DNA of 24,073 nucleotides, from the NCBI GenBank assembly GCA_051453625.1, contig JBOZIK010000001.1:265275329-265299401 (forward strand), in the 5' to 3' direction. Origin of the DNA: Welwitschia mirabilis (taxonomy: Eukaryota; Gnetophyta; Gnetopsida; Welwitschiales). The notes below the pieces were generated by a model that was not told where the DNA came from, ran no database searches, and worked only from the letters and a program-made list of their open reading frames with translations. The position numbers and the translations under genes were made by a program. How positions within the stretch are numbered: position 1 is the stretch's first letter; each line of letters starts with the position of its first letter. Shown one piece after another: positions 9,589 through 19,115 of this stretch.

Positions 9589-10235
9589 TTCTAAAATTCT
9601 TTTAATATATATAGTTAAGAGTCAAATCATTGTTACAACGTCTTGTCAAACTTTTAAATCTTGTAGATTGATCATTGTACTCATTTGACATTACATTCTT
9701 GACCAAAGACAAACCAACAACTGTGGTATCTTTGAATATAAGGTCAGATATGTAGCTTNNNNNNNNNNNNNNNNNNNNNNNNNNNNNNNNNNNNNNNNNN
9801 NNNNNNNNNNNNNNNNNNNNNNNNNNNNNNNNNNNNNNNNNNNNNNNNNNNNNNNNNNNNNNNNNNNNNNNNNNNNNNNNNNNNNNNNNNNNNNNNNNNN
9901 AAAAGATCTTTTTGTAAAGGTTACAAGTAAACCTACAATACCTACAAGAGATTAACAGAGATCCAAATTAGGCTTAGATAGAAGGTAATCATCAAGAGTG
10001 GAGTAGGGTATTTTATGGGATACTGTAAATCTTATGTGCTTCTAATTGTATTTTTATGCTTTCTATTATTTTCATTTTTCAGAATACTTTCAGTTTTCAT
10101 GTAGAAGTATTTTAGTGATTCTTTTTCAAGTAAATTATTTTTATTTTTAAGATTATTCATTAAATTTTTAAAATCCTATTAAGCCTCCCCTCTAGGGTTC
10201 TCAATCCTACATGAGAAACTTTAGTAAAAAATACA

Positions 10236-10890
10236 TCAATAGTCTAAGAATAGCTTGATATATTTACAGTAAGACTAACAGGAATACCACCACTTTAGGA
10301 TGTTGAGTTTTTTACTGAATTGATCCTAAGAGTCCAATCAATTTCTAAGGCACTACATAGAATGTCTCTTATAAAAATGAAATAATTAAAAACTTAGCTT
10401 GAAGAACTCTTAAAAAAAAAGCTTTATTTATCCTAGTGTATTACCATGGGGAGCACTTATATTATTTGTAAAGAAGAAGGATGGAACACTAATATTATGC
10501 ATTAATTATAGTAACTAAATAAGGTTACTATTAAGAATAAGTATTTACTACTAAGAATAAATGATTTTTTTAATTAACTTAAGAAAGCTAAGGTATTTTC
10601 AAAAGTTGATCTAAAGTCTAGATATCATCAAGTTCAAATTAAGAAAAAAGATATTCATAAAATAGAATTTAGACCCTACTATGGGCATTATGAGTTTACT
10701 CTTATACCTTTTGATTTAACTAAAACCCTTGCAGTATTTATAAGTCTTATGAATTATATCTTTCAACTACATCTTAATTTTTTTGTAATAATATTTATTG
10801 ATGATATTCTTATTTATTCCAAGACTTATGAGAAGCATGAAAAACACTTAAGCATAGTATTACAAACTTTATAAAATTAATAATTATATG
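10236..10890 (+). pseudogene. pol: gypsy reverse transcriptase
   Basis: Starting with the pre-RT segment reading LDIFTVRLTGIPP at about 10250, the region continues with the conserved [34 protein letters not shown], a palm segment VFSKVDLKSRYHQVQIKK, and FRPYYGHYEFTLIPF. The catalytic box reads FIDDILIYSKTYEKH with F-I-D-D at 10794-10805 intact. Several frameshifts and in-frame stops (often at expected Gln) separate these blocks. It would have synthesised element cDNA. Assignment to gypsy RT is firm by motif order. Confidence 0.9.
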
Positions 10891-11600
10891 ATAACATGAG
10901 AAAATGATCTTTTTGGAAGGAATTCATTTAATTTATAAGTCATGTAATATCCAAAAAAGTTATATCAATAGATCAAGATAAAGTCAAAGCAAACATGGAA
11001 TGGCCAATACCTACAAATATTACTCAGGTTAGAAGCTCTTTTGGTCTTGTTAGGTACTATCTTTAATTCATTTAAACTTCTTTAAAATATATTCTTAATT
11101 AAAAAAATACTTCTAATTGATTAAAAAATATCAGCAACCATTTAATCATCTTAAAAAATGCTTAGCTAGTCTTTCAGTCTTAATAATATCAGATGATTTG
11201 AAAATCTTTTTATTTTATATTAATGCATATACAGAAGATCTTGGAATAGTTCTTTAACACACAAAAATGTAATAGCTAATGAATCAAAACAACTTAAAAC
11301 TCATAAAAGAAATTATTCTATTCATGATCTTGAATTAGATGTAGTAATTTTTGCTTTAAAATTATGGAAGCATTACCTCTATGATGTAAAGTTTTAAGTT
11401 TGGATAGATCATAAGAGTTTTTAATACATTTTTACTTAATCAAACTTAAATCTTATGCAAAAAAGATGGATAAATTTTTTATATGATTTTGATATAGATA
11501 TTTTATACTATAAAGGTAAGAAAAATATGATTGCTGATGCTCTTAATGATGAGGTTATCTTAAAGTAGTTATAGAAATTCAAAGCCAAATTCCTATTATT
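10891..11600 (+). pseudogene. pol: gypsy RT connection and RNase H
   Basis: The connection reads FISHVISKKVISIDQDKVKA then EWPIPTNITQVRSSFGLVRY. RNase H follows with YSIHDLELDVVIFALKLWKH, YLYDVKF, IDHKSF and DFDIDILYYKGKKNMIADAL, ending near 11560. The E in H-D-L-E-L, the D of the D-H-K motif and the final A-D-A-L box are kept, but stops and frame changes are frequent. The upstream segment with the first RNase H Asp (around 11190-11260) is badly eroded. Confidence 0.85.
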
Positions 11601-11639
11601 ATATTAGAGGGATAAAAAAAGGATGAGAATTGTTAAAAA

Positions 11640-12470
11640 TTAAAGAAGTAGTTTAAAAAAGAAATAAATTTAGAGAATTTTAATACTAATTTAGATGGTA
11701 TTATCAGATTCGAGGGAATTTTTTTGTTCTTAAACTAGATTAAGTTAGACATAAGATAATGCTTGAATTTCATAATCCACCAATAGTAGGAAATCCTAGA
11801 GGGACTAAAATTTACAAAAACATGAAACAAAAATTTTGGTGGCTAGGGATGAAAAATGATAAAGCAAAATTTATGTAAAGATGCCTTAATTATTAAAAAG
11901 TTAAAGCAAAACATTGAAATCCAATAGGATTACTTTATTCTCATGATATTCGAAAATATAAATGAGTTGTGATTTGAATGAAATTTATTGTATGAATTCC
12001 AAACATTCAAAGAAGTAATAAATATGTTATGATAATAATTGATAGAGTAACTAAGTTAAAACATTTCATTCTACTAAAATCTATGTATGATGCTAAGGAT
12101 ATAGCTAAAGCATATATTCAAAATGTTTTTTGGTTACATGGTGTGATTTTAGTAATTATCTCTGATAGAGATGCAAAACTTACTTATAATTTTTAGAAAT
12201 AATTACAAAGTGGTTTAGGAACTAAGTTAAATATGAACAATGCATTTCGTCCTTAAATAGATGATCAGGCAAAAAGAATTAAATAAATTTTAGAAGATCT
12301 TCTTGGAGTATGCATTTTCTATAATTCTAAGAATTGGGAAGAGTACCTATTATTGGTAGAATTTACATATAATAACAATTATCTGAGTTTAATTAAAATG
12401 ACTTCATTTGAAGCTCTATATGATAGAAAGTGTAGAACACCTATCTCGTTAATAAAACCTTAATAAATAT
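11640..12470 (+). pseudogene. pol: gypsy integrase core, catalytic Glu lost
   Basis: The zinc-binding region is seen around 11770-11910 (HNPPIVGNPRGTKIY, KFWWLGMKND), with the second Cys of the usual C-x-x-C pair changed to Tyr. The core reads VMIIIDRVTKLKHFIL, VIISDRDAKLTYNF (second catalytic Asp at 12164-12166) and LGTKLNMNNAFRP. After a TAA at 12254-12256 (Gln expected), the residue expected to be the catalytic Glu is Lys (AAA at 12272-12274). It ends with WEEYLLLVEFTYNNNY and FEALYDRKCRTPI. The element could not integrate with this protein. Confidence 0.88.
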
Positions 12471-12975
12471 TAATAATAAGACTAGAAGTACTACAAGAAA
12501 TGAAAAGTAAAACAATAATCATTAATAGACTTAAATAAGTATGAAATAGAAAAAATATGTATGAAACTATCCAAAAAAATATCTTGAGTTTAAAATAGAT
12601 GGTTATCTATTTTTTAAAATGTCACTAATGAAATATTAGAAATAGTTGAATCTATTGCATATAAGCTTTCTTTACCATCTTAATTATTACACGTGCATAA
12701 TTTTTTCCATATAAGTATACTAAGAAAGTATATTACAAATCTTTCTCATGCATTAAATTTATATCATATTGAAGTGAAATCAAATTGTTAAACTATTTAG
12801 AAATCAAAAGTAGTGTTGAACAAATAGACTATTAATTTATAAAATAGGAAGATCCATTAAGTGAAGATAAAATGGAGAAATGATAGTCTTGATAAATCTA
12901 CTTGGGAGCTAGAAGAAATAATAAAAAATCAATACCCACATATTTTTGAAAGTTATGTTACATGTTTTTAAGATC
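12471..12975 (+). pseudogene. pol: gypsy integrase C-terminal region
   Basis: After an eroded linker the frame reads YKLSLPSQLxxVHNFFHISILRKY-like sequence at about 12660-12740 and ends with VKIKWRNDSLDKSTWELEE and YPHIFES (about 12860-12950), the conserved pol tail of plant chromovirus-type gypsy elements. Stops separate the blocks. The tail lies about 65 bp before the polypurine tract, as usual. Confidence 0.8.
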
Positions 12976-13013
12976 TTTATATATCTTAATTCCTAAGAGT
13001 AAATTAGTATAAA

Positions 13014-13069
13014 TGGGGGAGGATGTCATATTTCATATTTTGTAATCCTGATTTACTTTAATATAACGT
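13014..13069 (+). repeat. gypsy polypurine tract and start of 3' LTR, left contig
   Basis: The purine run GGGGGAGGA at 13014-13022 is followed at 13024 by TGTCATATTTCA, a typical gypsy LTR start. Only 46 bp of LTR are present before the 100-N gap. The same junction recurs at about 13873-13882 after the gap. Confidence 0.8.
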
Positions 13070-13169
13070 NNNNNNNNNNNNNNNNNNNNNNNNNNNNNNN
13101 NNNNNNNNNNNNNNNNNNNNNNNNNNNNNNNNNNNNNNNNNNNNNNNNNNNNNNNNNNNNNNNNNNNNN

Positions 13170-13870
13170 AAATGTCAGAAGATCTTCTTCGAGTATGTGT
13201 TTTCTATAAGTCTAAGAATTGGGAAGAGTACCTATCATTGGTAGTATTTACATATAATAACAGTTATCTGAGTTTAATTAAAATGATTTCATTTGAAGCT
13301 CTATATGATAGAACGTGTAGAACACATATCTCATGAATAAAACCTTAATAAAGATTAATAATAAGACTAGAAGTATTACAAGAAATTAAAAGTAAAATAA
13401 GAATCATTAATAGACTTAAATAAGTATCAAATAGGAAAAGGATGTATGAAAACTATTTAGAAAAGATCTTAAGTTTAAAATATATGGTTATATATTAAGC
13501 TTTCTTTACCATCTTAATTATTACACATGCATAATGCTTTTGATGTAAGTATACTAAGAAAGTATATTACAAATATTTCTCATGCATTAAATTGGTATCA
13601 TATTGAAGTGGAATCAGATTGTTAAACTATCTAGAATCAAAAGTAGTATTGAACAAATATACTATTAATTTATGAAATAGAAAGATCCATTAAGTAAAGA
13701 TAAAGTGGAGTTATATTAGTCTTGATAAATGTACTTGGGATCTAAAAGAAACAATGAAAAATCAATACCCACATCTTTTTGAAACTTATAATACATAGTT
13801 ACGTATAATACATAGTTAAATGTTCTTAAGCTCTTTAAATATCTTAATTCCTAGGAGTCAATTAGGATAA
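13170..13870 (+). pseudogene. pol: gypsy integrase C-terminal region, duplicate from right contig
   Basis: The contig restarts at the equivalent of about 12283 (the EDLL segment) and repeats the end of the pol gene with scattered differences, including loss of about 55 bp corresponding to 12607-12662 and a small local duplication of ATAATACATAGTTA near 13786-13815. It carries the same expected Gln-to-stop changes. It probably overlaps rather than follows the left contig. Confidence 0.85.
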
Positions 13871-13881
13871 ATGGGAGAGGA

Positions 13882-15013
13882 TGTCATATTTCATATTTTG
13901 TAAGCCTGATTTACTTTAATATAAAGTATATTAAGCTTTTATTAAAATGATTAACTATCCTTTTTGAAATGCCTTATCAAAATAAGATGTCATTTTAAAT
14001 TAAGCTTTGTTATTTTTATAATTTACCATGAAAATAATAAAAAACATGTTAGAATATTTTTATAAGAAAAGCTATCCAAACATTTAAAATTAAATAATCC
14101 TATTATGTGAGGAATTTCAAGAGGACATAATAATATATTTTTCATCTTATTTACTCATTTAAATTCTTGATAAATGTGAGAGTTATACTATATTATGAAT
14201 AAACATATTCTTTGTGTATTTTATGCACATTGAAATAAATTAGCATTTAAATAAGTATATGCACTTTTACCTAGAACCAAGAATGATAAATGAGTATATT
14301 TATCTTACCATGACTTTTATGCTTTAAAGATGTATAAGGGCATTTGGTTCATAGCATACTCATTGTATTATTTATAGAATTGAAGAGTTTATCTTATTAT
14401 GCCACATGACAATTTTTAAATTTGTGTATTTATACTTTTGATGCATGTCTTAGATAAACTAGACTTACTTATGAGCTTATAAAAGATTAAAAAGGAGCTA
14501 GAATGAAGAAATGATGCATGTAATTAATTTTTTTAATTAAATCAAGAAGATTAATCACCCTAGTTAGATATAGGAGTCATAAATATAAACTCTTTTTATA
14601 CTTCTGTATCACTTATTACTCATTCAACTTATCAATGCTAAATCATATGATCTTGTAATTTTGACTATGGTCCTTTATTTATCTATATATAAAGATCCTT
14701 TTCTCTCTTATAAAAAGAGATACTTTCCTTTTTTTTTTTTTGGGATATAAGTGTGTTTCCTTCTTTTCTATCTCTTTATTTTATTTTCTTTCTTGCAAAA
14801 CTTGAAGCTTGGAAGATTGAAGTTAAGAAACTCTTGAGCTTAAATCTGAATCAATCTTAAACTATCAAGCACCTACTAATCTTCCTAAGTAATCTCTTTA
14901 ATCTTATTATTTATATGATCTCTTTTTAAGATTCTAATGAAATGATATGATATTACATGAGGAAATTATTTATGATTTTTATGTAATTATGTTATAAAAA
15001 TTATTTCCTTTCG
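13882..15013 (+). repeat. gypsy 3' LTR, left part (U3, TATA, R)
   Basis: Begins TGTCATATTTCA directly after a purine run (GGGAGAGGA), and is AT-rich and non-coding. A TATA box (CTATATATAAAG) at 14683-14694 is followed by pyrimidine-rich DNA and the likely start of R. It stops at a 100-N gap; the last 150 bp recur at 15625-15776 and 16451-16616. Confidence 0.72.
14683..14694 (+). promoter_or_regulatory. TATA box of gypsy LTR, left copy
   Basis: CTATATATAAAG about 800 bp into the LTR, followed by a CTCTCTTATAAAAAGAG segment and a T-rich tract. It is conserved in the diverged second copy at 15455-15466, which supports a functional promoter in the ancestral element. Confidence 0.6.
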
Positions 15014-15113
15014 NNNNNNNNNNNNNNNNNNNNNNNNNNNNNNNNNNNNNNNNNNNNNNNNNNNNNNNNNNNNNNNNNNNNNNNNNNNNNNNNNNNNNNN
15101 NNNNNNNNNNNNN

Positions 15114-15620
15114 CTTGGTACATAGCATACTCATTGCTTTATTCATTGGAATTAAAGAGTTTTTCGCATTGTGTCAAATGATAATTTTAAAATTTATGCA
15201 TTTATTCTTTTGATGCATGTCATACATGAATTAAACTTGCTTTTAAATCTATGAAGGATTAAAAAGTGCTATCATGAGAAAATGATGCATGTATTTAATC
15301 TTGCTTATTAAAGAAAGACGATTACTCATCTTAGTTAGGTGCATAAGCCATAAATATGATCTTGTTTTATACTTTAATGTCATTTATTACTCATCCCACT
15401 TATCAATGATAAATCATCTGATCTTATGATTTTGAACTATGTGCCTTTGTTTATCTATATATAGAGATCCTTTCCTCTCTTATAAAAAGGGATACTTTCC
15501 TTTCATTTTATACAAATGCATTTATTCTTTCCTTTCTCCCTCTTTCTTTCATTCTCTTACTTGTGCATCTTCGATCTTGAAATATTAAAGTTAAAAAACT
15601 CTTGAGTTTTGATCTTCATC
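15114..15620 (+). repeat. gypsy LTR, second diverged copy
   Basis: Restarts at the equivalent of about 14346 and follows the left copy through the TATA region, but with roughly a fifth of positions changed by eye, much more than at the other gaps. So this is a different LTR copy, not an allele of the left one. Confidence 0.7.
15455..15466 (+). promoter_or_regulatory. TATA box of gypsy LTR, second copy
   Basis: CTATATATAGAG in the same context as 14683-14694, followed by the conserved CTCTCTTATAAAAAGGGATACTTTCC-type segment (shortened here to its first bases: CTCTCTTATAAAAAGG). Confidence 0.55.
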
Positions 15621-17330
15621 ACTCTTCAACTATCAAGGTCTCACTAATCTTCCCAATTAATCTTCTTACTCTTATTGTTGACATGATCTTTTTTCTATTG
15701 AAATGATATGATATTGCATTAGGAAATTATTTATGATTTTTATGTAATTATGTTATAAAAATTATTTCCTTTCATTGATTCTCACTAAGACATTTGGAAG
15801 ATATGAGGTGTCTTTTATACTTGGTGATGGAGGTTACTAATGGATGCTTATGGCCATGTGATCAAAGGGCTAACTATGAGAAAAATTAAATTTAGATACC
15901 CATGTTTATTTTATTATTATATTTTTATCCATGATGCATTAGGTCCATCTTATTAGAGGCAAGTCTAATTCACAAAACTCTTTTTAGGCTAATACTCTTT
16001 AATGGAAATCATAAGGCTAATAGTAAATGATTCTTTTTGAATTAATTTGATATTTTTTCCTACAATGATTTGAATTAGGAACTTAGTTAAAATGTGCTAT
16101 AATTAGTTAATAAATCTATTATTTCACTCTTCTAAGTTATTACTTAACTAGTTATAGGAACATTATCATATTTTTGTTATGAAAAAAAATAAATTTATAA
16201 AATAGAGGCATAATATAAAAATACTATAGCTTATTAAGTTTAAGATTGTATTATGAATGTGAAAATGAAAACATAGTAATTTTTATGATGGGCAACTATT
16301 TTTAAAAAATTTATCTATTAAAATAGGTTAAAAAACTAAAGGTAGAAAATAGCAAGTAAGTAATTTATGTTTTTGTAACTATCTATGATGATATATACAA
16401 ACTTAATCATCCTACATTGTAGGTAATTTAGTATGCTTTTTAAAACATCTTAAATCAATCTTCAACTATCAAATACCTACTAATATTCCCAAGTAATCTT
16501 TTTACTCTTATTATTTATATGATCTCTTTTTAAGATTCTAGTGAAATGATATGATATTACATTAGAAAACTATTTATTATTGTTATGTAACTATATTATA
16601 AAATATTATTCCTTTTCATTGATTCTCACTAATACATTGGGAAAATATGAACGTTCTTTTGTACTTGGTGATGGAGGTTAATAATGGATGGTTATAACCA
16701 TGCGATCAGAGGGTTCACTATGAGAAAAATGAAATTTGGATATCCATGTTTATTTTAGTATTCTGTTTTTATCAATGATGCATTAGATCCATCTTATTAA
16801 AGGCAAAGTCTAATTCACAAAACTCTCTTTAGGCTAATACTCTTTAATGGAAATTGTAAGGCTCATAGTAAATGGTTCTTTTTGAATTGATTTGATCTTT
16901 TTCTACAATAATTTGAATTAGTAACTTAGTTAAGATGTTTTATAAGTAATTAGTTAGTAAATATATTATTTTAATAATATAAGTTATTACTTAACTAGTT
17001 GTAGAAACATTATCATATTTTTGTTATGGTAAAAATTAAATTTTGAAAATAAAGGCATAGGGTAAAAATACTATAGCTTATTAATTAGAAAACATAAATT
17101 AGTAAAACATTTTCATAAGTTTAATATTTTATATGAACGTGAAAATGAAAAAATAGTAATTTTTATACTAGGTAATTATTTTAAAAAAAATTTTTAATTA
17201 AAAATACATTGGAAAATAAATGTAGAAAATAGTAAGTAAGTAATTTACATTTTTTTAACTATATATTATGATATATAAAAATTTAATAATCCTATATTGT
17301 AGGTAATTTAATATGCTTTCCAAAACATTT
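15615..17330 (+). repeat. Tandem duplication, unit 844-880 bp, not gap-associated
   Basis: Unit 1 (about 15615-16450) and unit 2 (about 16451-17330) are adjacent with no N between them. Shared landmarks are CATTGATTCTCACTAA at 15773 and 16617, TACTTGGTGATGGAGGTTA, TTCACAAAACTC, TTACTTAACTAGTT and AAGTAAGTAATTTA at 16354 and 17234, giving offsets of 844 rising to 880 bp through indels. The start of unit 2 matches the left contig end (14861 on) better than it matches unit 1. A third, partial copy starts after the gap at 19116. Non-coding. Confidence 0.8.
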
Positions 17331-17975
17331 TAAATCATTTAAAAGCCCAAAGCATTTTAAAAGTTATAGTCATTTTGGTGTAGTGTGATAAGATTATGAT
17401 TTTAGAAAATTTGACAGTCTTTAACCTTAGATGTGATCTTAAAAATAATATTTTTAGAATTTGAATATAGTTTAAGTTATATTTTGAGAATCCTATTATA
17501 TGTCTAGTTTCTAAAAAATTACTATAATTTATTTTTTACTTTATGATTAATTAATTATTAATTTTTAACAATGATGTTTTCTTAGAGCTGAAAAGTGTTA
17601 TAATTAATGTTTTAAATTATAAAAATTATTACATAAAATTTTATAAGTCATTTGAGTAATTTTTTAGCTCTAACATAATTGGTCTCAACTTCATATCCTT
17701 TTACTATACCTTCTTATAAGTTTTATGAAGTTGAGACTAGTTATGTTTATATAGTTTAGAATCTGAAGTAGAACCAATTCATGTTAAGAAGGTGGCCAAA
17801 TAATAAGTTGAATATCTATTAATTGGAGTTGTAAATTTTTATTATATTGATTAGGTATTATCCTTAAACTTATCCATGTATGTTTATAATAGTTTTAAAT
17901 TGTCTCAACTATTATGTGAAAAAAAGGAATAAGTAAGGGACACAAACTTATGAAATCACTATTATTTGTAAACTA
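17331..17975 (+). repeat. AT-rich repeat with long hairpin, left copy
   Basis: Non-coding continuation of the duplicated repeat; its counterpart is 19550-20197 with only a few percent difference by eye. It includes a 24-bp inverted repeat at 17672-17747. It may be the end of the gypsy LTR or a separate repeat; the boundary is not visible. Confidence 0.6.
17672..17747. repeat. Inverted repeat, 24-bp arms, 28-nt loop
   Basis: Arm 1 (17672-17695) and arm 2 (17724-17747) are reverse complements at 22 of 24 positions, with GTCTCAACTTCATA pairing perfectly with TATGAAGTTGAGAC. The second copy at 19890-19965 keeps the structure with some arm changes. No flanking target duplication was recognised, so it is not clearly a MITE. 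Confidence 0.75.
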
Positions 17976-19015
17976 GAATGGGTTAAGATTAGGATTTTAT
18001 TCCCTTTGTACTCTTTTGAAGAAACCACTATGATCCTTTATATCACCTCCTTTTTCTTCTTGTTTTAATAGACTTTTGTCTTATATCTTGACTTTTCAAA
18101 GATTGTATATTTATCCTTCTTACTAGTCTTTTCGTGCATTTCTTCTTAGAATGCCCTGTTGCGATGCTAATTTGTAGGAATTTGATGGTGTATTTTGAGT
18201 ACTTTTGTAGGACATTCACATAGGTTTTGATGCAATACTAATGACTATGGAGACTCGATAAGATGATTAGTAAAACATGTGATACTTGGCATTTTTTGCA
18301 ATTTCTCAGACCTATTCTGATACTGCATATGTGGAGGGACTTTATGATGTAAAAGACTAACTTACATTTGATATTGGAGAAAAGGAAGATCGTCATTAAC
18401 TGATTGTTGAGATTAGAAAAAAGGAAAAACATCATCCCTTGTGTCATCCCCACGATAGACAGGACGATGACACTGCCAACATGGACAAAGGCTATAGGCT
18501 GACAGTAGCATATGAAGTACATGGAGGCATCTTATATATGGTGACGTCCCATATGTCATCCCAACGACATGTAGGATGACAACTATTTTTGCATGTTCAG
18601 AAGAAATATCTTTGTAAACGGGGTTAATTAATCCATATGAGTTATTAGGATTTTTATTTCCCGCCTTTAGGGTTTTGCTTCTAAAACCTCAAATGAAAAA
18701 TTATGAATACCATTTCCCTCCTTTATTTCTTCTCCATCTTTTGTACTCAATACTTGTAACAAAGGATTAAAGAGAAAGAGGTCCATCCAGTGCTACAAAA
18801 AGGAGTCTCCTTGATCTTAGACTGAGTATCTTCCATTAAGGTGCTATTATTTTGATTGTAAATGGATGTAATATTCTTGAATACTCTTTGAGTTAATACA
18901 ATTTCTCTTTTCATTCCTATTCTATGAATGTCCCTTATGATTTAAGTTGATCATATTTAAGTGACAATTCTGTGATTTATTTATATCATAAGGGCAACCT
19001 TTGTCAAGGTTGACC
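17976..19015 (+). repeat. Athila-like gypsy LTR fragment, left copy
   Basis: Matches 21789-22817 along its length and ends at the 100-N gap in mid-U5. It contains two TGTCATCC hairpin motifs (18441-18473, 18554-18581). The TATA box seen in the other copy is changed here to TATGAATA (about 18702). Identity as an LTR rests on the right-hand copy, which reaches a primer-binding site. Confidence 0.65.
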
Positions 19016-19115
19016 NNNNNNNNNNNNNNNNNNNNNNNNNNNNNNNNNNNNNNNNNNNNNNNNNNNNNNNNNNNNNNNNNNNNNNNNNNNNNNNNNNNNN
19101 NNNNNNNNNNNNNNN

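Larger units (their letters stand above)
1800..10211 (+). mobile_element. Decayed Ty1/copia retrotransposon, Sirevirus-like, 5' truncated
   Basis: Domains follow the copia order: gag with zinc knuckle, protease, integrase, RT, RNase H, then an extra ORF, polypurine tract and 3' LTR. The RNase H C-terminal part with a CCA-containing motif (SCCAHLYEV), the extra post-pol ORF, and the LTR 3' end with a C-rich CTCCCCTCTAGGG tract before CCTACA are typical of the Sirevirus lineage. There is no visible 5' LTR or primer-binding site. Internal gaps at 2003-2023, 3244-3546, 4533-4632, 4999-5098, 7424-7523 and 9759-9900 interrupt it, and three of these have created apparent internal duplications. Many stops and frameshifts make it a dead copy. 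Assignment to copia is certain; Sirevirus is likely. Confidence 0.88.
8742..10211 (+). repeat. 3' LTR of the Sirevirus-like copia element
   Basis: The LTR starts right after the polypurine tract with TATTGAATT, one G>A step from the canonical TGTTGAAT start. It ends at 10211 with a C-rich stretch (CCTCCCCTCTAGGG) followed by CTCAATCCTACA, the usual Sirevirus LTR terminus. Length is 1470 bp including a 142-N gap at 9759-9900, within the normal range for this lineage. The 5' part carries palindrome pairs in a 74-bp array; a possible TATA box TATAAAAA lies at 9581-9588. Immediately downstream, gypsy pol coding begins. Confidence 0.8.
10236..17340 (+). mobile_element. Decayed Ty3/gypsy retrotransposon, 5' part removed by copia insertion
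   Basis: Gypsy order RT, RNase H, integrase, C-terminal domain, polypurine tract and 3' LTR is seen on the + strand. The pol frame is recognisable from about 10236, only ~25 bp after the copia LTR ends, so gag, protease and the start of RT should lie beyond the 5' end of the nested copia copy. The RT and the C-terminal tail are of the plant chromovirus type (Tekay/Del-like is a guess). Gaps at 13070-13169 and 15014-15113 have duplicated parts. The right-hand LTR limit is not defined. Confidence 0.82.

Noticed and set aside
9721-9735. TGTGGTATCTTTGA, resembling the copia primer-binding site TGGTATCAGA
   Set aside because: It lies inside the LTR: U5-like DNA and a typical Sirevirus LTR terminus follow at 9900-10211, and no gag follows.
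18238-18522. Minus-strand frame of 94 codons, with a related one at 21980-22333
   Set aside because: Both lie antisense in the U3 of the Athila-like LTR and are kept open by its hairpin motifs; no domain is recognisable.
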